A DNA stretch of 33,836 bases from CABMGU01 sp964508495 (GCA_964508495.1 CAZDUA010000014.1:1-33836); one strand, 5' to 3'; shown: positions 1-8,580, counted from the first letter of the stretch. Translations and numbers: made by a program. The notes: a model not told the origin generated them from the letters alone.

Positions 1-148
1 TTTTTTGAAAAAGCAATAACAGGACCTATCTTCTGCCAAAACCCGCTCTGTTCTTCCATATCTGCCAAAACCAGAGCACGCCTTAAAAAGTTTACTGGCA
101 AAACGAAGCTGAAATAGTTGCTACTGCGGAATAGCAACAAAGCGAAAG
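1..148. other. left-edge region, no gene assigned
   Basis: No complete gene is visible. Plus-strand frame 1 is open from the window edge to a TAG at 115-117 (38 codons, basic C-terminus), so the tail of an upstream gene is possible but unsupported. An 11-nt direct repeat TCTGCCAAAAC occurs twice between about 31 and 71. Confidence 0.3.
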
Positions 149-212
149 TTTTAAATACCTGCTATCCATCGACGAGTATTACGAGTATTAATAGTATACA
201 TTGGGGGTAAAG
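149..212 (+). promoter_or_regulatory. promoter and leader of the beta-barrel-like gene
   Basis: A TATA box TTTTAAATA lies at 149-157, so transcription should start near 180. A tandem 9-nt repeat ACGAGTATT (172-180, 181-189) sits over the expected start. The leader ends in a strong Shine-Dalgarno GGGGGT at 203-208, four bases before ATG 213. This rules against the in-frame TTG at 201, which would place the ribosome site inside the coding region. Confidence 0.7.
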
Positions 213-1331
213 ATGGCAATCACAGACAAAATACAAAAATTCGTTCTTCCGTTAACACTAGCAGGCTCAGCATTCTTCTCACAAAACGCATTTGCACAAC
301 AGGGATTTGACGACAAAGACAAAGGAGTCCAAGCAGGCAGAGAAAAATCAACACTTGAAGAAAAAACAGAATCAAGCTCATCCCACGATTTACTCGATGG
401 ATACTTCAGAATAGATGGATGGAAAACACCAACTGATACAGGCATCAGAGGAAGCACAGGAATGCGCTTCGACACGGGCAAATGGGACTTGGGAATTTAC
501 GCACACTCACAATGGCAAAAATCTGAAAACCTATTCGGCGGAGAAGATCTTGAATGGTTCAGCAACAGAGGAATATTAGAACTAAGCACATACCTAAAAG
601 AAGGAAGTGACTTGGACGTCTTCTTTGCAGGACGCGCAGGCGTTGACTATAGCAAAGGAAGCAAACAAATCGATCTTGATGCTTACCAAGGAAAAGCAGG
701 AATAGACTTCGGAATCGGAAGCAGAGCAAACGGAAGCAAATTACTCATAACTCTCGACGGTGGATGGGGAAAATACGACGCAGAACTTCTCAGCGGATTT
801 GAAAACGACGGAGACTACACATCAATATCAGGCAGCCTCCTAGGACATCAAAGATTGTTCAGCGACGGAAAAACTGACTCAAGCTTGAGAAGCCAATTTG
901 AAAACGTCACAATGTTAGGCGAGGAATTCAAACACTCATTATACTTTGCAGCATCAGTATTTGGCGGCAAAGACAAATTCGGAGACTTAAATGACATTGA
1001 CAGATTCGGAGCACAAATCGAGCTACCATACGTATTCAACACAAGAGAATACTCAAGAGACGCAAGCGGAGACGTCCACGGAAAAGGAGTGCTCTGGCAG
1101 TTCACACCAAGAATCCGCTATGAAAAAACAATGGCAAAAGGAGAACTTGGCAGAACAGAAAGCGATGCAGACAGATGGCGCTTTGAAGTAGAAGCAAAAG
1201 CATACCTGACGAATTTTGCAGCAATAAGAACAGCAGTCGGATACGACATGTTCATGCAAGACGTTAAAGGACTAGGCAAAGAAGAGAAAAACGGATTAGA
1301 ATTCCAAGTCGGCCTAGAATTTCACTTTTAA
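213..1331 (+). CDS. secreted outer-membrane-like beta-barrel protein
   Basis: A protein of 372 residues. The N-terminus is a classical signal peptide: a KIQK basic region, a hydrophobic stretch and a likely cut after AFA just before QQGF. The mature part is rich in short strands of alternating polar and non-polar residues with aromatic and glycine residues, separated by acidic loops (strands near DGYFRIDGW, WDLGIYAHSQW, SLYFAASVFGG and RWRFEVEAKAYL). It ends in GLEFQVGLEFHF, which has the alternating pattern and terminal Phe of bacterial outer-membrane barrels recognised by BamA. There is no membrane helix after the signal. I recognise no specific family. The function could be a porin-like channel or a surface protein that only resembles one. 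It leads a block of surface genes and has an archaeal promoter and Shine-Dalgarno. Confidence 0.75.
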   Translation: MAITDKIQKFVLPLTLAGSAFFSQNAFAQQGFDDKDKGVQAGREKSTLEEKTESSSSHDLLDGYFRIDGWKTPTDTGIRGSTGMRFDTGKWDLGIYAHSQWQKSENLFGGEDLEWFSNRGILELSTYLKEGSDLDVFFAGRAGVDYSKGSKQIDLDAYQGKAGIDFGIGSRANGSKLLITLDGGWGKYDAELLSGFENDGDYTSISGSLLGHQRLFSDGKTDSSLRSQFENVTMLGEEFKHSLYFAASVFGGKDKFGDLNDIDRFGAQIELPYVFNTREYSRDASGDVHGKGVLWQFTPRIRYEKTMAKGELGRTESDADRWRFEVEAKAYLTNFAAIRTAVGYDMFMQDVKGLGKEEKNGLEFQVGLEFHF

Positions 1332-1341
1332 GCAAAGCAAA

Positions 1342-1384
1342 GCCGAGCAAGCTCGGCGAGTTTTACGAAGGAACTCTTCGTAAA
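1342..1384. terminator. two adjacent hairpins between surface genes
   Basis: GCCGAGC/GCTCGGC (1342-1348, 1351-1357) is a 7-bp stem just after the stop codon of the barrel-like gene. TTTACGAAG/CTTCGTAAA (1362-1370, 1376-1384) is a perfect 9-bp inverted repeat. The first may end the upstream transcript. The second touches the next TATA box (1386-1394) and could equally be an operator. Confidence 0.5.
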
Positions 1385-1385
1385 G

Positions 1386-1450
1386 CTTAAATATTAGTGC
1401 CACTTCACAGTAGGTATAGAATATCAAGTTCACATATGGGGGAGTAAAAA
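1386..1450 (+). promoter_or_regulatory. promoter and leader of the coiled-coil lipoprotein gene
   Basis: TATA box CTTAAATAT at 1386-1394, expected start near 1417. The leader of about 34 nt ends with a GGGGGAG Shine-Dalgarno at 1438-1444, six bases before ATG 1451. Confidence 0.6.
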
Positions 1451-2599
1451 ATGAACTATATGAAAACAGTCGCAACAGGTCTTATATTGGCAGGCGCAGC
1501 ACTAGTAGGTGGCTGCAAAACAACTTCTGCAACAATCGACAGCAAAGTCTCAGAATACCAAACAGCAAAACAAGCTGACCAAAAGGATTATGCTTCAAAA
1601 GGTGTATACGAAAAAATAGTACACGCAACAGACGCCTTGAAAAACCTAAACGCAGACGGCGTAATCAACCCGGCAAAAACCCCGGGACAAGTTGATGAAA
1701 TCGTCGACCTATTCGCAAACGAAGACAGACTCAACGAATTACAAAACAGCGAACTAGTCAAGAAAGACGCAAACTTAAGCAAGCTAGTAGCAGACGGCCT
1801 AGCATTGGCAGAAAACTACAAAGCAGCACTAGCATCAAGCGACCAGTTCGTACAATACGCGATAATCAAGTACCAGGACAACAATGCAGGAGCAAGCGTT
1901 GCAGTATTGGGCGTATACCACGGAAACAACGCAAAAATAAACGGTGCAGTTGCAGTCAACTCTAAGAGACTTAACCTAAACAGGGACAACTCTCTAAAAA
2001 ACAACAACAGCTACTCAGGAACATTCGGCTGGGACCCAGAAACACCAATCGATGCTGAAAAATACGATCAGATAAGAGCATTCACGGAAAGAGTCACTGA
2101 GGACAAATACGAAACATTCGCAAATGAATGCATACCAGAAGCAGGTTTGGAAGTAAAAGCAATGAAAACTGCTTCAGGAAAAGACCGTGCAGCAGAGAGA
2201 GTAACGCGCGCAGAATTCCAAAAGTGGGTCAAAGAAAACAAGATCAAAGGCGTCTACGTAGCAACAGTCGGCTCACAAAAAGAGCCAGCAAAGAAAGACG
2301 ACAGCGGCGCAAAAGTAGACACTGGCGCAATTGACGCAGTCAAGAAAGAATACGACGCTAAAATCGATGCTTTGGCAAAAGAACTAGAAGCTTTGAAAGG
2401 AAAAGGCACAGACACTTCCAAGATGGAAGAGCTCCTGAAGAAAGCAGAAGAAGCTGCAAAGAAAGCAGAAGCTGACAGAAAAGCAGCAGAAGAAGCTGCA
2501 AAGAAAGCAGAAGCTGACAGAAAAGCTGCAGAAGAAGCTGCTAAAAAAGCAGGCGTAAAAGTGCCAGGCCCAGGAAGCTACGACGATCCAAAGAAATAA
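1451..2599 (+). CDS. lipoprotein with TolA-like coiled-coil tail
   Basis: A protein of 382 residues. The N-terminus MNYMKTVATG, a hydrophobic core and the lipobox LVGGC (Cys22) predict a lipid-anchored surface protein. Residues about 30-280 form a soluble domain I do not recognise. Residues from about 295 on are strongly helical and end in a repeated Lys/Glu/Ala heptad-like segment (unit KKAEADRKAAEEAA), like bacterial TolA or Lpp-type spacers. The C-terminus PGPGSYDDPKK is flexible. It has its own promoter and strong Shine-Dalgarno. By context it belongs with the surface genes and could link the membrane to an outer layer; that role is an inference. A poly-T stretch follows the stop codon. 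Confidence 0.7.
   Translation: MNYMKTVATGLILAGAALVGGCKTTSATIDSKVSEYQTAKQADQKDYASKGVYEKIVHATDALKNLNADGVINPAKTPGQVDEIVDLFANEDRLNELQNSELVKKDANLSKLVADGLALAENYKAALASSDQFVQYAIIKYQDNNAGASVAVLGVYHGNNAKINGAVAVNSKRLNLNRDNSLKNNNSYSGTFGWDPETPIDAEKYDQIRAFTERVTEDKYETFANECIPEAGLEVKAMKTASGKDRAAERVTRAEFQKWVKENKIKGVYVATVGSQKEPAKKDDSGAKVDTGAIDAVKKEYDAKIDALAKELEALKGKGTDTSKMEELLKKAEEAAKKAEADRKAAEEAAKKAEADRKAAEEAAKKAGVKVPGPGSYDDPKK
2457..2555 (+). repeat. 42-bp tandem repeat in lipoprotein tail
   Basis: A 42-bp unit encoding KKAEADRKAAEEAA occurs twice, nearly identical in DNA (about 2457-2498 and 2499-2540), followed by a partial third copy. Copy number is likely to vary between strains. Confidence 0.65.
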
Positions 2600-2641
2600 A
2601 TTTTTTATTTTTTCAAATTAAATTATTAAAAAAGGTAAACC

Positions 2642-3661
2642 ATGAAAACAGCAAAAACATTACCATTCATTTCTATGCTTTTGATAGCAAGTATGTTTCT
2701 AGCACCATTAATATTTGCATTCGATGGCGGCTCATTTGGGGGCTTTGACTCTGGAGCAGGATTTGGAGGCTCATTCGGTGGCTATGATTCAGGAGCAGGA
2801 TTTGGCGGCTCATTCGGCGGCTATGATTCAGGAGCGCCATTCGGGGGTTCTGACGGCGGAAGCGACGCAGGAGCACCATTCGGAGGCTCAGGAAGCGGAA
2901 GCGGCGGAAGTTTTGACGGCGGAACAGGCGGAAGTTTTGACAATCCACCAGGATTCGACCCAGCACCATTCCCACCAGGAGGGCCAACACCACCAGGAGA
3001 CGCACCATTCCCAGACAACGCAGCAGCAATCTGGCAAGACCTATCAGACGTAACAATACTACAAGCAAGCTCATCCGGAACACTAATACAAGAAAACGTC
3101 TTTGAAAAATGTGCAGATCCAGATGACGACTTACTATACTTCGGAATAGCAAGCACATCACCAAACTTTGAATTATTCTACACATTCGACGACCTAAGAA
3201 TATTCGGCCTAGACTCACTATTCATAGGAACAGAAACAGTCACATTAACCTGCAACGGAGTGCCAGAAAGCTTCCTATTACACATCGTACCAAAAACACC
3301 AGGACCAAAAGACGGAGATGACGGCGACGGTGAAGGCGACGATATAAGCGTGCACATCGGCACAATCAGAATAACAAACGCAGATGACGCAGTAGCAGGA
3401 GACCTAGTCCCAGTAATAATATCATTCAAAAACAATGGTGACAAAAAACTGGAAAACCTAAAAGCAACAGTCATAATCCAAGAGCTAGGCGTACGCGCAA
3501 GCATCGGGCCATTGGACGTTGCAGTAGGAAAAACAGTCAGCAGAACAATCTACGCAGACCTGCCAGAAGACGTGCAACCAGGCGAATATGACGTTGGAAT
3601 CTTCGTAAATAGCGGCTCACTGCACCGCGTAAAATACAGATACGTCGACGTAATAGCGTAA
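2642..3661 (+). CDS. secreted Gly-rich repeat protein with CARDB-like domain
   Basis: A protein of 339 residues with a signal peptide (cut probably after residue 26, before FDGGS). Residues 31-82 are four 13-residue repeats of the SFGGYDSGAGFGG type, followed by a Gly/Ser then Pro-rich linker to about residue 125. A middle domain with a Cys pair (Cys about 157 and 202) follows, then an acidic linker, and residues about 240-339 form an Ig-like CARDB-type domain. That last domain matches the archaeal surface-protein pattern seen in the next gene. There is no C-terminal membrane helix, so it is secreted or held by other surface proteins. The gap to the lipoprotein gene is 42 nt and the ribosome site is weak (AAGGTAAACC), so cotranscription is possible. 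The function is unknown; a structural or adhesive surface role is likely. Confidence 0.65.
   Translation: MKTAKTLPFISMLLIASMFLAPLIFAFDGGSFGGFDSGAGFGGSFGGYDSGAGFGGSFGGYDSGAPFGGSDGGSDAGAPFGGSGSGSGGSFDGGTGGSFDNPPGFDPAPFPPGGPTPPGDAPFPDNAAAIWQDLSDVTILQASSSGTLIQENVFEKCADPDDDLLYFGIASTSPNFELFYTFDDLRIFGLDSLFIGTETVTLTCNGVPESFLLHIVPKTPGPKDGDDGDGEGDDISVHIGTIRITNADDAVAGDLVPVIISFKNNGDKKLENLKATVIIQELGVRASIGPLDVAVGKTVSRTIYADLPEDVQPGEYDVGIFVNSGSLHRVKYRYVDVIA
2732..2887 (+). repeat. 39-bp tandem repeat, four copies
   Basis: Four consecutive 39-bp units encode 13-residue glycine-rich blocks. The second and third are the most alike (SFGGYDSGA core); the fourth has diverged to SDGGSDAGAPFGG. Confidence 0.7.
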
Positions 3662-3662
3662 G

Positions 3663-3768
3663 ATTTATATACTAGTTGTCATCTATCAGTAGTGATAGAG
3701 TAAGACTACTCTGGAATAGAAAAACTTTAATAGCGGGGCAATGTCCTGCATCACAGTGGGGGTAAAAA
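3663..3768 (+). promoter_or_regulatory. promoter and structured leader of Ig-like surface gene
   Basis: TATA box ATTTATATA at 3663-3671 directly after the upstream stop codon. The leader of about 70 nt contains two small perfect hairpins, CTATCA/TGATAG (3683-3698) and AGAGTA/TACTCT (3697-3712). It ends in a GGGGGT Shine-Dalgarno at about 3757-3763. Confidence 0.55.
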
Positions 3769-4992
3769 ATGAAATCAATTCACGCAATCGTTGCATTGGC
3801 ATTATTCTTAACAGTCATGAGTTCAGTTTTAGCACTACCAATAGTTTTGGAAGAAGTAGAAATAGATGACACAGTTCTAGAAGAAAACGCAGTAAACAGA
3901 CTATCACTTGAGCGCGGAACAGACTACGAAGTGCGTGTTAAATTCACACCAACACAAGATATAGAAGACGCAGAAGTGCGCATCTTTGTTTCAGGATATG
4001 AATACAGCGACATTGATGACATCGAAGATAAAACAGCAGTATTTGACGCAGACGCAAATGTTACTTATGTAAAGAAATTGAACATAAACATACCAGACGA
4101 TGTTGACGAAGACGACTACAAGCTTCGCGTAATAATTTCTGACAGATTCAGCGACGAAAGAGTTGCAGTATACAATTTGAAACTAGACGTTCCAAGAAAC
4201 GCACTCTCAGTTGAAGACGTAATATTCAGCCCAAGCAACGCAGTACGCGCAGGAAGCGCACTTTTGACCACAGTACGCGTTGAAAACAAGGGAGAAAAAA
4301 CACAAGACGACGTCAGAGTCACAGTAAGCATACCAGGACTAGGCGTTAGCGCAACAGAATACATCGACGAGATAGAAGACGGCGATGAAGAAGAAGAAAC
4401 AGAAGAAATATTCCTCAGAGTACCAAAATGCGCAAAAGCAGGAAACTATGATGTAATTGTAGAAGTAGACTTCTCACAAAAACACAGAAAAATATCAGAA
4501 AAGCGCACAATCGCAGTACTTGAAGACGACACCTGCAATGAAAACGATACGCCTAAAACGACAATAACACTGGGCAACCAGATGCAAAACGCGGAAGCAG
4601 GACAAACAGCAATCTTCCCAATAACAGTTACAAACGCAGGAAAAACAAGCAAGACATTCATCGTCACAGTACCAAGCTCAGACTGGGCAGCTGTAACAAT
4701 CACGCCAACAAGCACTCTAGTAGTGCCAGCTGGCCAGACACAAACAGTTTTTGTCAATGTACTAGTCGGAGAAGACACGCCAGCAGGCGCACACTCACTG
4801 ACAGCAACAGTCAGCTCAGGCGATCACACGCAAGAGTTAACACTAACGACAACCGTGCTTCAAGAGAAATCAGGAGCTAGAGGCGTATTTGAGGTAATAC
4901 TCATCGTCCTTGTAGTACTTCTTGTAATCCTTGGCATAGTTATCGGCATTGCGCACTTACGCAACAAGGAACAATCCGAAACTTACTACTAA
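3769..4992 (+). CDS. membrane-anchored Ig-like (CARDB/NEW3) surface protein
   Basis: A protein of 407 residues. A signal peptide (residues 1-22, ending VLALP) is followed by three beta-sandwich regions: an acidic N-terminal one (about 25-140), a CARDB-like one (about 145-250) and a NEW3-like one (about 265-365) with the usual PAGQTQTVFVNV-type pattern. A C-terminal membrane helix (about 375-398) and a short basic tail hold it in the cell membrane with its bulk outside. The acidic composition suits a surface-layer or stalk protein. Such proteins are common in DPANN genomes as putative S-layer or adhesion proteins. The strong leader predicts high expression. The next gene follows after 22 nt and is probably cotranscribed. 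Confidence 0.7.
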   Translation: MKSIHAIVALALFLTVMSSVLALPIVLEEVEIDDTVLEENAVNRLSLERGTDYEVRVKFTPTQDIEDAEVRIFVSGYEYSDIDDIEDKTAVFDADANVTYVKKLNINIPDDVDEDDYKLRVIISDRFSDERVAVYNLKLDVPRNALSVEDVIFSPSNAVRAGSALLTTVRVENKGEKTQDDVRVTVSIPGLGVSATEYIDEIEDGDEEEETEEIFLRVPKCAKAGNYDVIVEVDFSQKHRKISEKRTIAVLEDDTCNENDTPKTTITLGNQMQNAEAGQTAIFPITVTNAGKTSKTFIVTVPSSDWAAVTITPTSTLVVPAGQTQTVFVNVLVGEDTPAGAHSLTATVSSGDHTQELTLTTTVLQEKSGARGVFEVILIVLVVLLVILGIVIGIAHLRNKEQSETYY

Positions 4993-5014
4993 GTTCCTTA
5001 AAATTGGGGAGACC

Positions 5015-7405
5015 ATGCGGAGAACAATTATTTTACTATTATTCATTGCACTTCTTTTACCAAGCGTCAGCGCCCAAGAATTCTTAGCATTTGGAGACAC
5101 ATCAATAACGGTCCAGCCCTGTAACAGCGCAGCAGGCAACGTAACAATACAAAACACGGCACAAGAACAAACAACATACTCCTTAAGCGTTGACGGCACA
5201 GGAAGCGACTACGTCACATTCTCAACACTCACCTTTGTTCTTGACCCAGGACAAGCAACAACAATAAACACGTTCTACAAAATCCCCTGCGACATAAGAC
5301 CAGGAGAATACCCAGTAACAATATACTTCAGCGATGGAGAACTAGAACTAGAACTGCCCCAAGCAATAAGCGTCAAAATACCAGACAACATAAACATAAC
5401 AACAACACAAACAAGCGCAGTAATAGCGCCATGCGACACGGCAGCATACACAATAGACCTGCACAACACAGCAGGATTCACAGAAATCTACACGATATCA
5501 GCATCAGGACACCCAAACGTCCACGTAAGCGAAAAACAAGCAGTACTGGAAGCAGGACAGCACAAAAATATCATAATTAGCGCAACACCAGACGACTGCA
5601 CACAATCAGGAATATTCCCGCTAACAGCAGAATTTGACACAGAAAAATCGCAACAGCACAAAGAACAAGCACTAGAATTCATAATCAAAGCAACAGACAT
5701 ACCGGTACTAGCAGCAGGCGTCAACAAAATAAGAACAGACTACGTTGACAGCACAGCAGAACTAACCATAGAAAACACAGGCGACAGAGTAGCACAATAC
5801 GGCCTAACAATAGAAGGAGCAGACTGGGCGACAGTAAATCCAAATAGCGTGACTCTAAACCCAGGAGAAACAAAAACACTCGCGCTAAGACTCGCACCAA
5901 CAAAAGACGTGCCAAAAGGAACGTACCAATTATCATTCGTTGCAACAGTAGAACAAACAGGCATCAGATACAGCAAAGACCTCACAATAAACCTAAAACC
6001 AACAACAATAGCTGAAAGAAACCCAGCAATCGTACTCGCAATAGCAATAATAATACTGGCAGTTCTCGCAGGAGCATACTACTCAGTCAAATACTTCAGA
6101 AGCCCAGCGTTCAAAGAAACACTAAGACGCTGGAAAGAAAAACGTGAAATAGTAAGAAAAGCAAGAGCACAAAAACGCGCAGAACTCATAAAGCGAAAAC
6201 TAGAACAACAAAGAAAAGACGCTGAACGCAAGAAAGCGGAAGCAGAAAGAAAAATAGCAGAAAAGGACAGAATAAAGAAACAACTGCAAATACAAGTAGA
6301 AAAAGATTTCAAAAAAGAATACCACATCGTGGCCAAAAAAGACCTAATCCTAGGCCACAGCAAAAAAAGCGTGTTCAAAAGCATAGCAATCGCACTCGGA
6401 ATAGTCGTACTCATCCTAATAATAATCGCGTGGGCATTAATCGCTCCAAACTTCGCATACGTAATACTAGGACTAGTAATACTCGGAGTAATCCTGCTGG
6501 CAAAAATCGCAGCAAGAAACAGAATAATCAGAGCAAGCTGGAAAACAGTGCTAGCAAAACAAACAATCAACCTGCACTGCTGGAAAAAAGGACTCTCACT
6601 ACTCGGAATAACAGCAGAAGACCCAATAAAACAACTAAAACTAATTGTCAAGAAAACAAAAGCAAGAGCACAACCATCACCAGCAGTCTACCAAACATTC
6701 CTGCTTAAAACAAACGCGCCAGAAGACGCACTATCATACAAAGCAACATTTACGGTATCAAAACGCTGGATGGCACGCAAGAACATTGATGCAGAAGATG
6801 TCAGACTAGCAAGATACACAAATCAAAACTGGAGCACAATATCACTAAAGAAAATAGGCGAAAGCAAAACAGCAGTACATTACACGGCAGAACTAAACAA
6901 AACAGGAACTTACAGCATATACACGCGCCCAGGAAAACAACAACCAAACTCACGCAAACTCATATGGGGAATAATCGGAATAGCACTAATCGCAGCAATA
7001 GCAGTAGTGCTATCACCACAGCCAAGCACAATAGCAAAAGGAATACCATCACAAAACTGGCAGCAGGATTTGGTGCACAAAATAGACCTAGGCAAATACT
7101 TTAATGACCCAGACGGCGACAAACTAAACTACACGGCTACTGAAACAAAATACATCACAATTGATATCTCAGGAAGCACGGCCTTCATGACACCAGAAAC
7201 AGGCTGGACAGGAGAAGAAAGAGTACGCTTCATAGCAAGCGACAACAAAGGCGGACAAGTAGCAAGCAATACAGTACCATTACGAGTACAAAAAATGCTA
7301 ATACCACAAAAAATACAACCCTACATCGCAATACTACTATCAATAATCACGATAATTCTCTTAATCTGGACAGTACGCGTACAAACCTCAAAGAATTCTC
7401 GCTGA
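5015..7405 (+). CDS. large polytopic surface protein with NEW3, PGF-pre-PGF-like and cadherin-like domains
   Basis: A protein of 796 residues, started at ATG 5015 because a GGGGAG ribosome site (5007-5012) precedes it and a signal peptide follows directly. Order: signal peptide (1-20, ending SVSAQ); three NEW3/CARDB-like beta domains (about 25-325) with paired cysteines; a membrane helix (about 338-358); a Lys/Arg/Glu-rich helical stretch (about 367-430); two membrane helices (about 455-495); a region resembling the PGF-pre-PGF domain (about 555-637, with VSKRWM, NIDAEDVRLARY and a closing YSIYTRPG); a membrane helix (about 648-668); a cadherin-like Ig domain (about 675-760, with DPDGDKLNYTA); and a last helix (about 770-790). 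The function is unknown. It probably works with the preceding Ig-like protein. The alternation of outside domains and charged segments is unusual. Confidence 0.65.
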   Translation: MRRTIILLLFIALLLPSVSAQEFLAFGDTSITVQPCNSAAGNVTIQNTAQEQTTYSLSVDGTGSDYVTFSTLTFVLDPGQATTINTFYKIPCDIRPGEYPVTIYFSDGELELELPQAISVKIPDNINITTTQTSAVIAPCDTAAYTIDLHNTAGFTEIYTISASGHPNVHVSEKQAVLEAGQHKNIIISATPDDCTQSGIFPLTAEFDTEKSQQHKEQALEFIIKATDIPVLAAGVNKIRTDYVDSTAELTIENTGDRVAQYGLTIEGADWATVNPNSVTLNPGETKTLALRLAPTKDVPKGTYQLSFVATVEQTGIRYSKDLTINLKPTTIAERNPAIVLAIAIIILAVLAGAYYSVKYFRSPAFKETLRRWKEKREIVRKARAQKRAELIKRKLEQQRKDAERKKAEAERKIAEKDRIKKQLQIQVEKDFKKEYHIVAKKDLILGHSKKSVFKSIAIALGIVVLILIIIAWALIAPNFAYVILGLVILGVILLAKIAARNRIIRASWKTVLAKQTINLHCWKKGLSLLGITAEDPIKQLKLIVKKTKARAQPSPAVYQTFLLKTNAPEDALSYKATFTVSKRWMARKNIDAEDVRLARYTNQNWSTISLKKIGESKTAVHYTAELNKTGTYSIYTRPGKQQPNSRKLIWGIIGIALIAAIAVVLSPQPSTIAKGIPSQNWQQDLVHKIDLGKYFNDPDGDKLNYTATETKYITIDISGSTAFMTPETGWTGEERVRFIASDNKGGQVASNTVPLRVQKMLIPQKIQPYIAILLSIITIILLIWTVRVQTSKNSR

Positions 7406-7406
7406 C

Positions 7407-7436
7407 TTCGATGTGCTCGTCATCGAATACTTTTAT
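7407..7436. terminator. hairpin between convergent genes
   Basis: TTCGATG/CATCGAA (7407-7413, 7421-7427), a 7-bp stem with a 7-nt loop, is followed on the plus strand by a T-rich run. It lies between the converging ends of the surface gene and the permease. Confidence 0.55.
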
Positions 7437-7446
7437 TCGCCATTGC

Positions 7447-8580
7447 TCATAAAAGAAGCGATAATTGGTACAACATACCAACAGCGAACAACAAAATCAA
7501 CGCGCCATAACCAAGCCAGTTCATTCTAACACTAAACTCAGGCTTACGCTCAGAACGCCTTCTAGCCCTAATGTGCATTAAAACAATCGTAATACCTGCA
7601 ATGCCACCCGCAAAAGTGCCAGCAACCTCCAAAGTCCTAACAAAAGACTCAACACCAACAAACAATATTACAGCAGGAATAGCCATAGTCAACGCCCAAG
7701 CCTCAGCTCTAGGCAGCCTAAAATCCAAATGATAAGCCTGCATCAAAGCATAACCTAACGCAAAAAAAGAAGTTGACATAGCCCCAATCGCAAATACGTG
7801 CAACAAAGCAAACACAACACCACCTAGTTTAGCAGCAACACCCACAGTTGCCACTTCTGTCGTAAACGCTCCAGTCACACCAATAATGGCAGCGGTGAAC
7901 AAAGCATAAACAACAATAGGAATAACTGAGCCAATAATGATAGCATGCTTAGTCAACAATTTGCACTTTTTCATCTCCTCTCTCATCTCGGGAACAGCAG
8001 CAGTGCCAGTAAAAGCGAACAAAATAACACCATAAGGAATCAAAATTCTCGCCCAAGAAAACCCAAACCAGTTGCCAAGCTCAAATGATGGAGCAGAGAA
8101 TAAAACCGCAGCAATAACAGCGAATAACGCAAGCATTGACAGCCCAATCACAAGCTCAAAACGTACCAAAAACTTCAAGCCACCAAAAATCATCCCGGCC
8201 ATCAACAAATAAAACAAAACCGCCCATAGCCAATGATAACCGCCAAAAATTGTTGACAAACTCTCACTCACGCCAATAGTATAAGCCACCAAAGCACCAT
8301 AAACGCCAATAACCATGCTGGCCATCATCCAAAACTTACCAGCCCTGCCCAAATACTTCTCAGCATAGCCAACGAGCTGGTGGCAAGAATTCGTGCGTAA
8401 GGTAATTTCTCCTAACAACAAATGAATAAACAAAACGGCAACACCCAAAACGGCCAGCACAAGCATGCCAGTCCAAAAGCCAGAACGAACAACAACATAA
8501 GGAATGCCAAAAATACCCGCGCCAATAATACAGCCCATCAGCGTGGCGACACCTTCATAAAACGCTCTCGGAAACTTCAT
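7447..8580 (-). CDS. amino acid permease, aromatic/APC type
   Basis: A protein of 377 residues with about eleven hydrophobic membrane segments and short loops. The first segment carries GCIIGAGIFGIPY, the glycine-rich broken helix shared by the amino acid-polyamine-organocation superfamily and the Trp/Tyr permeases (HAAAP). It should import amino acids, perhaps aromatic ones, by cation symport. This fits an auxotrophic lifestyle, but the substrate cannot be read from the sequence. The start is set by an AGAGG ribosome site 6-10 nt upstream and a TATA box at 8615-8623. It faces away from the tRNA-Trp gene across that shared promoter, a chance link with tryptophan that should not be over-read. 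Confidence 0.75.
   Translation of the reverse strand: MKFPRAFYEGVATLMGCIIGAGIFGIPYVVVRSGFWTGMLVLAVLGVAVLFIHLLLGEITLRTNSCHQLVGYAEKYLGRAGKFWMMASMVIGVYGALVAYTIGVSESLSTIFGGYHWLWAVLFYLLMAGMIFGGLKFLVRFELVIGLSMLALFAVIAAVLFSAPSFELGNWFGFSWARILIPYGVILFAFTGTAAVPEMREEMKKCKLLTKHAIIIGSVIPIVVYALFTAAIIGVTGAFTTEVATVGVAAKLGGVVFALLHVFAIGAMSTSFFALGYALMQAYHLDFRLPRAEAWALTMAIPAVILFVGVESFVRTLEVAGTFAGGIAGITIVLMHIRARRRSERKPEFSVRMNWLGYGALILLFAVGMLYQLSLLL

Noticed and set aside
2673..3218. 181-codon minus-strand frame opposite the glycine-rich gene
   Set aside because: Low-complexity Leu/Arg product created by reading the reverse of Gly/Ser/Pro repeats.
6079..6651. 190-codon minus-strand frame opposite the large surface gene
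   Set aside because: Ser/Phe/Ile-rich shadow of the charged segment, without promoter or ribosome site.
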